Source: CAVDRM01 sp963626285 (lineage in GTDB: Bacteria > Bacillota > Clostridia > Christensenellales > Aristaeellaceae). From it: a stretch of DNA of 64,000 nucleotides. The notes below the pieces were generated by a model that was not told the DNA's origin, did not search any database, and was given only the letters and a program-made list of their open reading frames with translations. Below are positions 44,594 through 52,037 of the stretch, in pieces (position 1 is the first letter of the stretch; each line of letters begins with the position of its first letter). The position numbers and the translations under genes are program-made. The stretch is from NCBI GenBank assembly GCA_963626285.1, contig CAVFWQ010000001.1, positions 17,739 to 81,738 of the forward strand, read 5' to 3'.

Positions 44594-44611
44594 TCTTATC
44601 ACCTCAACCGT

Positions 44612-44641
44612 AGTATAGCATGAATCATAGCTTGGATTCAA
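44612..44641 (-). promoter_or_regulatory. Promoter and operator of phd-doc
   Basis: Minus-strand TTGAAT, 18-bp spacer, TATACT. The spacer region contains the inverted repeat TGAATC-N8-GATTCA (44621-44640), well placed as the autorepression operator. Confidence 0.6.
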
Positions 44642-44708
44642 GCGCTTCCGCTCGTAAAAGCCGCCAGTCCGAGGGAGGGAGGGAAAAAATCCGTCCCCGT
44701 CCCTGCCC

Positions 44709-44757
44709 CTGCCCGCTGACCACTGCCCACTGCCCACTGCCCGCTGCCCGCTGACCC
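44709..44757. repeat. Heptanucleotide tandem repeat
   Basis: Seven consecutive 7-bp units with consensus CTGCCCR (two units are CTGACCM). The array is non-coding; 7-bp units would shift any frame if copy number changed. Between here and 44994 I see nothing else except a CT-rich run. Confidence 0.75.
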
Positions 44758-44993
44758 CCGTCCCCGCAACACCGTATAGATTCGGCATATATCCCGCTGA
44801 TTCCTGCCGATTTTCGGATTTTTGAACATAATTCCTTGCATTTCTTCCAAGCGCCGTTATGCATCGCTTTTTCTTTTCGATTCTTTCCAAAACGCCCGAT
44901 TTCTCGTTTTTCCGTATATTTTTACGATGAGGGGGCGGCGGACGGCTCCCGCCGTCCGCGTGTCCGTGCTTTTCTCTCTACTCTCTCTCTTTT

Positions 44994-45028
44994 TAACCTA
45001 ACCTTACCTGACCTATCCTAACCTAACC
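44994..45028. repeat. Pentanucleotide tandem repeat, TAACC type
   Basis: Seven consecutive 5-bp units: TAACC, TAACC, TTACC, TGACC, TATCC, TAACC, TAACC. Preceded by a (CT)n tract. Non-coding. Confidence 0.8.
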
Positions 45029-45052
45029 TGTGGCAACCAGACGCGGCGTTTT

Positions 45053-45243
45053 GACAACCAACATTCATATATAGAAGAAACGCTGTCCGAACTTGGTCAG
45101 CCAAGTGACAACCAAGCGTCATCCCAGAAACGAGCCGTGTCCGCACTTCGGTTGTCAACTGTCAACCAGGTGACGACCAATGTCCGCGAATCGACAACCA
45201 AATGACAACCAGGAAACGACCGGCAAACGCAAAACGACAACCG
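45053..45243. repeat. Dispersed GACAACCA repeat cluster
   Basis: The motif GACAACC occurs at 45053, 45107, 45193, 45204 and 45236, most copies continuing as CA. Close variants GGCAACCAG (45032), GTCAACCAGG and GACGACCAA (45172), plus one inverted copy in GGTTGTCAAC (about 45150), fill the same 215 bp. A CTTGG-TCAG-CCAAG stem lies at 45092-45105. No gene is present. It could be an iteron-like protein-binding array or decayed repeat DNA. Confidence 0.65.
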
Positions 45244-45274
45244 AAAAGCGCCATGCCGAAGGCATGACGCAAAA
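45244..45274 (-). terminator. Terminator after the GH2 gene
   Basis: GCGTCATGCC-TTC-GGCATGGCGC (one mismatch), followed by TTTT on the minus strand and flanked by AAAA/TTTT on both sides, so possibly bidirectional. It lies about 170 bp after the GH2 stop. Confidence 0.7.
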
Positions 45275-45442
45275 GTGTAAACAGACTTTGGTATGAACTT
45301 CTCCGTCAAACAATATCAACGGGCGCGTTTTTTGCTCATTGTTTCTCAGGAAAAACAGAACACGGTTCGGAGGATGCCCGATGATATGCCGCAGCAGATG
45401 CTCCGTCATGCGCCCGTTCTTTGCGCGGGGGTGCGTCCCTCA

Positions 45443-47203
45443 TCAATCCTGAAGATTGATTCGTTTGATTTCATCCATGCTGACCTTCGGATTCCTGTTC
45501 ATATCCAGCAGGCCGTTGACCTCCTGGAAGACATCCGTAAGCTGGGTGTAGCAGTACCCGCGGCAGGCGGGCAGGTGCTTGACGGCGGCGGTGATGGCCT
45601 CAAAGCGCTTGAGGAAGCTCTCCTCATCCTGAGCGGCGCCGTTATAGCCCCAGTTATCGCCGCCCGAATCCTTCTGCAGGGCGATGCCGCCGTACTCGGT
45701 CAGCAGCATGGGCTTGCCGTGGTGATCGTAGCCGACCGCGGTGCTCATCTTGGCGCCGTCCGGCGCGCCGTCCCGCATGCTCTCGGCCGTGGCGTATTCG
45801 GGGCGGAGCTGCTCCGGCCACGCCGTATAGTCATGCACGGTGAACAGGTCGGTCGCGGCATTTTCCCAGCCGTCGTTGCCGGACACAAGGCGCGTGCCGT
45901 CCAGAGAATGCACCAGATGATAGAGCAGATCCGAAAGCGCTCCGGCTTCCCTGTCCGTTTCGATGAAGGGCACGCCCCACGACTCGTTGAGGGTCGCCCA
46001 TGCGATGAGGCAGGGGTGGTTGTAGTCCCGCGCAATGGCCTCGGAGAGGTCGCGCATCATGCCGCGCTTTTCCCTGTCCGTCAGCCAGTAGGCGCTCGGC
46101 AACTCGCCCCAGACGACCAGCCCCAGCCTGTCCGCCCAATAGAGGTAGCGCGGGTCCTCGAACTTCTGATGCTTCCGCGCACCGTTGTAGCCCATGCGGA
46201 TGGTCAGCTCGACGTCCCTGCGCAGCGCGTCGTCGCTCGGCGCGGTCAGCAGGCCGTCTGGCCAATAGCCCTGATCCAGGATCAGGCGCTGGGTGAAGGG
46301 AGCATTGTTCAGCAGCACATAGCCGTTCACCACGCGGATGTCGCGCATACCGAAGTATGTTTTCACCGTGTCGCAGACAGCGCCGTTCACGCCCGTTTCG
46401 ATTGTCAGGTCGTACAGATCGGGGTGGTCGGGATGCCATGTATGGAAGCCCTCCAGCAGCTCGTTGTGCCTAAGGAACAGCTCAGCCCGCACGAGGCGGT
46501 CGGTCGTCACGGCGACCTCCTGCTTGGCGGCAACAACGCCCTTGAAGGAGGCGGTCAGGCGGACAAAGCCGTCCTTTGGCAGCTCGTTGAGGGTCAGCTC
46601 CGCATAGAGAGAGCCGCTCTGTAAGCGGGGCGTCAGACGGAGATCAACGGGATAGTATTCCCCCACGCCCTCCAGCCAGACGCTCTGCCACAGGCCGCTC
46701 ATGGGCGTATACCAGCACGCAAACGGCTCAGGGCGGAAGCTCTGCTTGCCGCGGGGCTGGTCAAAGTCCAGCCTGTCCTCGCAGCGGACATACAAGGTAT
46801 ATGCTTTGTCTTCCTCGGTCAAATCGGTGACGTCAAAGGAAAACGGGGTGTAGCCGCCCTCGTGACCGCCCAGATACTGCCCGTCCAGCCAGACATCGGC
46901 GCGGTAATCCGCCGCCCCGAAGTGCAGCAGACGGCGGAGGGGACGAAGCGCCCCGGATACGGTGAATGTCCTTGCATACCAGATGACGTCGCAGTGCTCC
47001 TTGTCCTTGACGCCGGACAGCTCGCTCTGATACGCGAAGGGGACTTCGATGGTCAGCGGCAATGCAGCGCCCCGATACCACTTGTCCCTGCGGCCGACAT
47101 TCTCCCTGTCAAAGCCGAAATGCCATGCGCCGTTCAGGGTCTGCCATGCGCTGCGCTCCCTGTCCGGTCTCGGATGCTCAAAGCGTAAGGGTTTTTGTTC
47201 CAT
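45443..47203 (-). CDS. Glycoside hydrolase family 2 (beta-galactosidase/beta-glucuronidase-like)
   Basis: This cytoplasmic GH2 enzyme (586 aa) has the usual order: N-terminal sugar-binding jelly roll (LNGAWHFGFDRENVGRRDKWYRG, VPFAYQSELSG), an immunoglobulin-like domain, and a TIM barrel. The acid/base Glu is in WATLNESWGVPF (about 406) and the nucleophile Glu in MLLTEYGGIAL (about 503). No signal peptide. GGAGG lies 7 bp before ATG 47203, 21 bp after metK, so it probably shares the metK transcript. The length fits compact GH2 members acting on beta-glucosides, beta-galactosides or beta-glucuronides; specificity cannot be decided. Confidence 0.86.
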   Translation of the reverse strand: MEQKPLRFEHPRPDRERSAWQTLNGAWHFGFDRENVGRRDKWYRGAALPLTIEVPFAYQSELSGVKDKEHCDVIWYARTFTVSGALRPLRRLLHFGAADYRADVWLDGQYLGGHEGGYTPFSFDVTDLTEEDKAYTLYVRCEDRLDFDQPRGKQSFRPEPFACWYTPMSGLWQSVWLEGVGEYYPVDLRLTPRLQSGSLYAELTLNELPKDGFVRLTASFKGVVAAKQEVAVTTDRLVRAELFLRHNELLEGFHTWHPDHPDLYDLTIETGVNGAVCDTVKTYFGMRDIRVVNGYVLLNNAPFTQRLILDQGYWPDGLLTAPSDDALRRDVELTIRMGYNGARKHQKFEDPRYLYWADRLGLVVWGELPSAYWLTDREKRGMMRDLSEAIARDYNHPCLIAWATLNESWGVPFIETDREAGALSDLLYHLVHSLDGTRLVSGNDGWENAATDLFTVHDYTAWPEQLRPEYATAESMRDGAPDGAKMSTAVGYDHHGKPMLLTEYGGIALQKDSGGDNWGYNGAAQDEESFLKRFEAITAAVKHLPACRGYCYTQLTDVFQEVNGLLDMNRNPKVSMDEIKRINLQD

Positions 47204-47224
47204 AATTTTCCTCCGATGATTGTT

Positions 47225-48397
47225 TCAGATGCCTGCTTTTTCGTGTAAAGCGTTTACATAGTCTGTATGCTCCCACGGCAAATCGACGTCCGTGCGCCCG
47301 AAGTGACCGTAGGCCGCCGTCTGCCGGTAGATGGGGCGGCGCAGGTCAAGGCGTCTGATGATGGCGTCCGGCCGCATATCAAAGACCTCGCCGACGATTT
47401 CGGAAAGCCGCTCGTCCGGCAGGCGACCCGTGCCGAAGGTATCCACCGTGAAGGAGACGGGCTGCGCCACGCCGATGGCATAGGCCAGAGCGACCTGACA
47501 CTTCCGCGCCAGCCCCGCCGCCACCACGTTTTTCGCCGCGTGACGGGCTGCATAGGCCGCCGAACGGTCCACCTTGGTCGGATCCTTGCCGGAGAACGCG
47601 CCGCCGCCGTGCGGGGCATAGCCGCCGTAGGTGTCCACGATGATCTTGCGCCCCGTCAGGCCGCTGTCCCCCGCAGGGCCGCCGATGACAAAGCGGCCGG
47701 TGGGGTTGACATAATACTTGGTCTCCTTCGTCAGAAGGCCGGCGGGAATCTCGTGGCGGATGACCTCCTCCATCATCGCCCGCTCGATTTCCTCATGGGA
47801 AACGTTCTCATCGTGCTGGGTGGAGATGACCACCGCGTCCACGGAGACGGGCTCGCCGTCCTCGTAGGCGACCGTCACCTGCGCCTTGCCGTCCGGCCGC
47901 ATGAAGGGGCAGATGCCCTGCTTGCGGACATACGCCATGCGGCGGGTCAGGCGGTGCGCCAGAGCCAGCGCCATCGGCATCATTTCGGGCGTTTCATCGC
48001 AGGCATAGCCGAACATCATGCCCTGATCCCCCGCGCCCGTCTCCTCCTGAGCGGCGCCACGGGTCTCCAGCGCCGCGTTCACACCCTGCGCAATGTCCGG
48101 CGACTGGTCGTGCAGGGCGGTCAGCACGCCGCAGGTGTGGCCGTCAAAGCCCTTCTTGGCGCGGTCGTAGCCGATTTCCGTCACCACCTGCCGGACGATG
48201 TCCTGAACGGGCACATTGGCGCTCGTCGTCACCTCGCCCATCACCATCACCAGACCCGTCGTCGCGCAGGTCTCGCACGCCACACGCGCCAAAGGGTCCT
48301 GCTGAAGAATCGCGTCCAGAATCGCGTCCGAGATCTGGTCGCAGATTTTGTCGGGATGCCCCTCCGTCACGGATTCGGAAGTAAACAGCTTTCTCAT
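47225..48397 (-). CDS. metK: S-adenosylmethionine synthetase
   Basis: MetK (390 aa) makes SAM from methionine and ATP. Motifs are TSESVTEGHPDKICDQISDAILDA, GAGDQGMMFGYACDET, and FVIGGPAGDSGLTGRKIIVDTYGG with GGGAFSGKDPTKVDRSAAY. ATG 48397 has GAAAGGAC upstream; the frame to 48478 runs into the riboswitch terminator and is not coding. A SAM-I riboswitch in the leader gives feedback control. Confidence 0.96.
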   Translation of the reverse strand: MRKLFTSESVTEGHPDKICDQISDAILDAILQQDPLARVACETCATTGLVMVMGEVTTSANVPVQDIVRQVVTEIGYDRAKKGFDGHTCGVLTALHDQSPDIAQGVNAALETRGAAQEETGAGDQGMMFGYACDETPEMMPMALALAHRLTRRMAYVRKQGICPFMRPDGKAQVTVAYEDGEPVSVDAVVISTQHDENVSHEEIERAMMEEVIRHEIPAGLLTKETKYYVNPTGRFVIGGPAGDSGLTGRKIIVDTYGGYAPHGGGAFSGKDPTKVDRSAAYAARHAAKNVVAAGLARKCQVALAYAIGVAQPVSFTVDTFGTGRLPDERLSEIVGEVFDMRPDAIIRRLDLRRPIYRQTAAYGHFGRTDVDLPWEHTDYVNALHEKAGI

Positions 48398-48455
48398 GCA
48401 AAGTCCTTTCCGATGCAACCGCATCTGTTTGCTGTGCTGAATACCCGTCCTCCGC

Positions 48456-48490
48456 AAAAAAATTCGCTTGCAGCGCAAGGCTCAAGCGAA
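48456..48490 (-). terminator. Riboswitch-controlled terminator before metK
   Basis: TTCGCTTG and CAAGCGAA pair (8 bp, inner GC pairs extend it) and are followed by seven T on the minus strand. It lies directly after the SAM-I aptamer, as expected for a transcriptional OFF switch. Confidence 0.85.
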
Positions 48491-48510
48491 CAAACCACCG
48501 TTTCTTTGCG

Positions 48511-48615
48511 CCTTATCTGCCAACGCGTCGCCGCGCTGCTGGAATTAGCACCTTGCACCTGTCGTGCCGGTTGCCGGGCTTCATCGGGCCAGTCCCTCAG
48601 CCGCTCTGGATAAGG
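48511..48615 (-). ncRNA. SAM-I (S-box) riboswitch
   Basis: Minus-strand P1 CTTATC pairs with GATAAG. The hallmark core follows in order: CCAGAGCGGCTGAGGGAC, TGGCCCGATGAAGCCCGGC, AACC, then CAGGTGCAAGGTGCTAATTCC. All conserved blocks of the S-box aptamer are present. With SAM bound, the downstream terminator forms and metK is switched off. Confidence 0.96.
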
Positions 48616-48632
48616 TATTCAGTTCGGTGGAT

Positions 48633-48661
48633 ATTATAGCGTGTTCCGCACGGGATGTCAA
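48633..48661 (-). promoter_or_regulatory. Promoter of the SAM riboswitch-metK transcript
   Basis: Consensus TTGACA (48656-48661), 17-bp spacer, consensus TATAAT (48633-48638) on the minus strand. Confidence 0.9.
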
Positions 48662-48725
48662 TACGCCGAAAAAGAATTCAGAGCGAGAGGATGTTATTCA
48701 TAAAACATTAACGAAACGGGAACAG

Positions 48726-48754
48726 AGAGCGGGAGCATGCCGCATCCCCGCTCT
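48726..48754 (-). terminator. Hairpin after the HPr-like gene
   Basis: A perfect AGAGCGGG/CCCGCTCT stem lies about 24 bp after the HPr-like stop. The following bases are T-poor (CTGTTCCCG), so efficiency is uncertain. Confidence 0.5.
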
Positions 48755-48777
48755 TTGCATTTCATCCCTGCCTGCCG

Positions 48778-49035
48778 TCATTCCTCCAGCAGCAGAGCCT
48801 TCAGCGCCTCCGCGGCGGCGGCTTCGTCCGGTCCGTCGCACTGGATGGTGACGTTCTCGTCCACAAAGCCCAGGGAAAGAAGGCCGAGCATGGACTTGGC
48901 GTTGATTGTCCGACGGCCGTACAAAATCATCAGCCGCGCCTCAAAGCGGCCGGTAACGGAAACAAGATGCTCGACCCGCGCCCGCGTGAACGGGGTGTTG
49001 CGGGGCATTAAAGAAAGCTGAATCAAAAGCCTCAC
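48778..49035 (-). CDS. HPr-like (Crh-type) protein lacking the active-site histidine
   Basis: This 85-residue protein shows the HPr fold in its second half: ARLMILYGRRTINAKSMLGLLSLGF and VTIQCDGPDEAAAAEALKALL. The segment that in HPr reads GIHARPA, with the phosphocarrier His15, is here NTPFTRARV, so PTS phosphotransfer is not possible. The regulatory Ser46 equivalent is kept (NAKSMLG). Crh of Bacillus also lacks His15, keeps Ser46, and is encoded beside whiA, as here. The start is GTG 49035, overlapping the whiA stop. It may act as a CcpA co-repressor after HPr-kinase phosphorylation, or with other partners. Confidence 0.8.
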   Translation of the reverse strand: MRLLIQLSLMPRNTPFTRARVEHLVSVTGRFEARLMILYGRRTINAKSMLGLLSLGFVDENVTIQCDGPDEAAAAEALKALLLEE

Positions 49036-49982
49036 TGACCTTTCGTAGATTGCTGTTCCAAAATCATTGCCATCAGCCTTTGCAGCCGATGGTGAACGCC
49101 GGATTTGCCGATGGGGGGCTGCAAAAGCGCGCCGAGCTGCTCTAAGGACGCATCGGGGTTGAGCATCCGCGCCCGCGCAATGTCCTGTAAGCCCCTGGGC
49201 AGCGCGCCCAGCCCGTTTTTCAGGGAATAGTCCCGAATCAGCGCCGTCTGTTTTTCGGCGGCCTGAAGCTGCTTTTTGACGTTGGCCGTATCGCAGTTCA
49301 GGGCGCGGTTGGCCTGCCCGCGCACGGAGCGCCGGATGCGGATGGCCTCCATATCCAAAAGCGCCTTGGGCGCACCCATCAGCGCCAGCAGCGCCGCCAC
49401 TTCATCGCCCGTTTTCACATAAACGACCGTGCTGCCCCTGCGCAGGACGGTGTGCGCCGTAACGCCGCATTTTTCAAGGATGGAGCAGAGCGCCTCCGCC
49501 CGCTCCCCGCTCGCCGCGGTAAATTCGATGCGGTAGCCCTTTTCGGGGTTGTCCATCGCCCCCGCGCCCAAAAACGCGCCGCGCAGAAAGGCTTGACGGC
49601 AGCACCTTTTTGATAGGGCGGCACGCGGCACGCCGCGAAACACATCGCCCGTCTCGCCCGCCTTCAGCATATGCAGGGCGATTAAAAGCCGCCTTGCCTC
49701 CTGCTCCTGAACCGTCAGGGTCAGTATCCTGCGCCCGCCCAGACGCGGGTTGATGTGGTACTGCACCACGGGGAGCATATTCAGCCTGTATTTAAGGAGC
49801 AGAAAGATGCGCTTGGCCAGCGCCGCGTTTTCGACCGCGTACCGCACCTGCACGCGCCCGCCGCCCTTTAAGATGAGCGACCCGCGAGCCTGCGTCAGGG
49901 CGCTCAGCTCGCTCAGCATGCAGCAGGGCTTTTCGGGCTTTCCGTGCATCAGCTCCTGCTTCACCTGCTCGGAAAAGGTCAT
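49032..49982 (-). CDS. whiA: DNA-binding protein WhiA
   Basis: WhiA (316 aa) has a degenerate LAGLIDADG-endonuclease-like N-terminal part (FLRGAFLGAGAMDNPEKGYRIEFTAAS) and a C-terminal helix-turn-helix (LEQLGALLQPPIGKSGVHHRLQRLM). It controls sporulation genes in Streptomyces and influences division and chromosome segregation in Bacillus. ATG 49982 overlaps the murB stop. rapZ and yvcK, usual neighbours upstream in Firmicutes, are missing here. Confidence 0.92.
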   Translation of the reverse strand: MTFSEQVKQELMHGKPEKPCCMLSELSALTQARGSLILKGGGRVQVRYAVENAALAKRIFLLLKYRLNMLPVVQYHINPRLGGRRILTLTVQEQEARRLLIALHMLKAGETGDVFRGVPRAALSKRCCRQAFLRGAFLGAGAMDNPEKGYRIEFTAASGERAEALCSILEKCGVTAHTVLRRGSTVVYVKTGDEVAALLALMGAPKALLDMEAIRIRRSVRGQANRALNCDTANVKKQLQAAEKQTALIRDYSLKNGLGALPRGLQDIARARMLNPDASLEQLGALLQPPIGKSGVHHRLQRLMAMILEQQSTKGQ

Positions 49983-50884
49983 TTCTTTCGCCCCACGATG
50001 CGCACCTCCGGCTCCAGGGAAACGCCGGACATTGTAAGCACGCGCTCCCGCACCTGACCGACCAGCGCCAAAATATCGGAAGCCGTCGCATGGCCTTTGT
50101 TGACGATAAAGCCCGCGTGCTTTTCGCTGACGGCGGCATCGCCGACCGAAAAGCCCTTGAGCCCCGCCTGCTCTATCAGCGCGCCTGCAAAATGCCCTTC
50201 GGGACGCTTGAAGAACGAGCCTGCGCTCGGATACTGAAGCGGCTGCTTATCGCGCCTGCGGGCATTCAAATCGTTCATGGTGCTGCGAATCGCTTCTTGA
50301 TCGCCAAGGCGCAGGGAAAGCACTGCCTCCAGCACGAGGCCGCCCGTTTCCATGACGCGGCTGTGCCGATAGGAAAAGGCCATTTCATCGCCGGACAGCA
50401 CGCGAAGCGCTCCGTTTTCCAAGACCGTTGCCTGACGGACGACCTGCTTCATTTCGCCGCCGTATGCGCCCGCGTTCATGAACACGGCGCCGCCCAAAGA
50501 GCCGGGAATGCCGCCCGCAAATTCAAGGCCGGTCAGCCCCTGCTCCAAGGCCGTACGCGCAAGGGCGCTCAGCATCGCGCCTGCCTGTGCGCGAATCTCG
50601 CAGCCCTGAACAACGATATCGGCAAAATCCTCTCCCATGTGCAGCACAAGCCCCTCGATGCCGCCGTCGCGCACAAGGAGGTTGCTGCCGTGCCCCAGCA
50701 CAAGCACGGGGGTATCCGTCTCCCGGGCGGCCTTGAGGCAGGCGCTGATATCCCCGACAGAGCGGACGGAAACGAAATAATCCGCGCATCCGCCCACACG
50801 CAGGGTTGTTTGCTGCGACATCGGAACGTTTTGACGGCAGATAAGGTCGGGCGCATAGGTCTTCAGCGCCTGCAAAAAGCTCAT
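49979..50884 (-). CDS. murB: UDP-N-acetylenolpyruvoylglucosamine reductase
   Basis: MurB (301 aa, FAD enzyme) reduces UDP-GlcNAc-enolpyruvate to UDP-MurNAc. FAD-binding motifs are TLRVGGCADYF, LGHGSNLLVRDGG and AGGIPGSLGGAVFMNAGAYGGE; the proton-donor serine is in PSAGSFFKRP. ATG 50884 has AAGGAG about 10 bp upstream; the frame to 50944 overlaps the promoter. It heads the murB-whiA-HPr-like operon, far from the dcw cluster. Confidence 0.95.
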   Translation of the reverse strand: MSFLQALKTYAPDLICRQNVPMSQQTTLRVGGCADYFVSVRSVGDISACLKAARETDTPVLVLGHGSNLLVRDGGIEGLVLHMGEDFADIVVQGCEIRAQAGAMLSALARTALEQGLTGLEFAGGIPGSLGGAVFMNAGAYGGEMKQVVRQATVLENGALRVLSGDEMAFSYRHSRVMETGGLVLEAVLSLRLGDQEAIRSTMNDLNARRRDKQPLQYPSAGSFFKRPEGHFAGALIEQAGLKGFSVGDAAVSEKHAGFIVNKGHATASDILALVGQVRERVLTMSGVSLEPEVRIVGRKK

Positions 50885-50915
50885 GGAACGGTCTCTCCTT
50901 CGCAATTCGACTTTT

Positions 50916-50944
50916 ATTATACCAAAAAATACACACGGAGGCAA
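50916..50944 (-). promoter_or_regulatory. Promoter of murB-whiA-hpr
   Basis: TTGCCT, 17-bp spacer, TATAAT on the minus strand; the -35 lies in the loop of the manA terminator. Confidence 0.7.
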
Positions 50945-50956
50945 GCGCTTCCGTGT
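50924..50956 (-). terminator. Terminator of manA, overlapping the murB promoter
   Basis: ACACGGA/TCCGTGT stem with loop AGCGCTTGCC, followed by GTATTTTTT on the minus strand. Confidence 0.75.
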
Positions 50957-50985
50957 ATATTTAACAGAATGTTTACAATAAAGTG

Positions 50986-51948
50986 TTACCGCACGGTCGG
51001 ATATGCCAGCAGATATTCTTCGCCGTCCAACGAAAGCACGAAGCCGTCCGCGGGGAGCAGGGCCGTTTCACCGGCCTTCAAGCGCATCGCCCCGTCCTGC
51101 CACGTTATTTCTCCGTCCGACAGCGCCGTCAGGATGGAAAAACGCCGCGTGTCCGATAAAAGCGCCATGCCTCGGCAGCGCTTCAGCCGCTCCAGGCCGA
51201 AATAAGGGGTGTCCAGCAGGCGCTCACGGCAGCCTGCCGAATCGTCCCGCACAATCACCGCCTGCACCGCGTTCGGGCAGAGCTTGACGTCCGTCACGTC
51301 CAGCGCCTTGTCAAGGTGCAGCGCCCGCTTACGGCCGTCCTTATCGCGCCGCTCCCAGTCGTAAAAGCGGTAGGTCACATCGCTGGACTGCTGAATTTCA
51401 TACAGCAGGATGCCCTTGCCGATGGCGTGCACCATGCCGGAGGGGATAAAGTAGGTCTCCCCTTCCCTGACAGCGACCGAGCGCAGGCATTGCTCCACCG
51501 CCGCGCCCTGCACGGAGGCTTCGCGGAGCTGCGCACGGGTCGTGCCCGGCTGAACGCCGTAGATGAGCCGGGCGTCCGGCTCTGCCCGCAGGATGACCCA
51601 CGCCTCCGTTTTGCCGAGCTTTTGCTCGACACGGGCGGCATAATCGTCATTCGGATGCACCTGAACGCTCAGCGTGTCCCGCGCATCCAAGAGCTTCAAA
51701 AGCAGCGGGAACGCGCCGGAGACGGCCGTGCCCGTCAGCGCTGCGCCGTGCCGCACAATGAGCGTCGGCAGGGGCGTGCCGCTTTTATCGCGGCTTTCAA
51801 GCCCGGGGATGGCGCTGACCTCCAGCGCCTCGCCCGTCCGAGCATCGGGGATGCTTTTTCCGAACACCCGCGCAAGCCCGTCGCCGCCCCACGGGGTCGC
51901 CGCGCCGAAGCGATAGGCAGGGGTCATTTTGATTGGCGGAAGTGACAT
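50986..51948 (-). CDS. manA: Mannose-6-phosphate isomerase, class I
   Basis: ManA (320 aa) interconverts mannose-6-P and fructose-6-P. Zinc ligands are visible: VQVHPND (Gln, His), GKTEAW (Glu) and the His in GMVHAIGKGILLYEIQQSSD. The short Bacillus-type length fits. Active-site Arg is likely in TYRFYDWERRD. AAAGGAG lies 7 bp before ATG 51948. Monocistronic, with a terminator 30 bp downstream. Confidence 0.9.
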   Translation of the reverse strand: MSLPPIKMTPAYRFGAATPWGGDGLARVFGKSIPDARTGEALEVSAIPGLESRDKSGTPLPTLIVRHGAALTGTAVSGAFPLLLKLLDARDTLSVQVHPNDDYAARVEQKLGKTEAWVILRAEPDARLIYGVQPGTTRAQLREASVQGAAVEQCLRSVAVREGETYFIPSGMVHAIGKGILLYEIQQSSDVTYRFYDWERRDKDGRKRALHLDKALDVTDVKLCPNAVQAVIVRDDSAGCRERLLDTPYFGLERLKRCRGMALLSDTRRFSILTALSDGEITWQDGAMRLKAGETALLPADGFVLSLDGEEYLLAYPTVR

Positions 51949-52037
51949 GGCAGCTCCTTTCCAAAAAGAACGGAGAGAGCGTAAAAACGTAATACGCTAA
52001 CGGTTTTGACAAATTTTCAGCATCGGAGCGATGCGGA

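Noticed and set aside
44709..44757. Possible CRISPR or VNTR-coded protein repeat
   Set aside because: Units are 7 bp and contiguous with no spacers; the reading frames through them are not linked to a start site.
45097..45409. Two small minus-strand frames across the GACAACCA cluster
   Set aside because: Their translations only reflect the DNA repeat and lack ribosome-binding sites.
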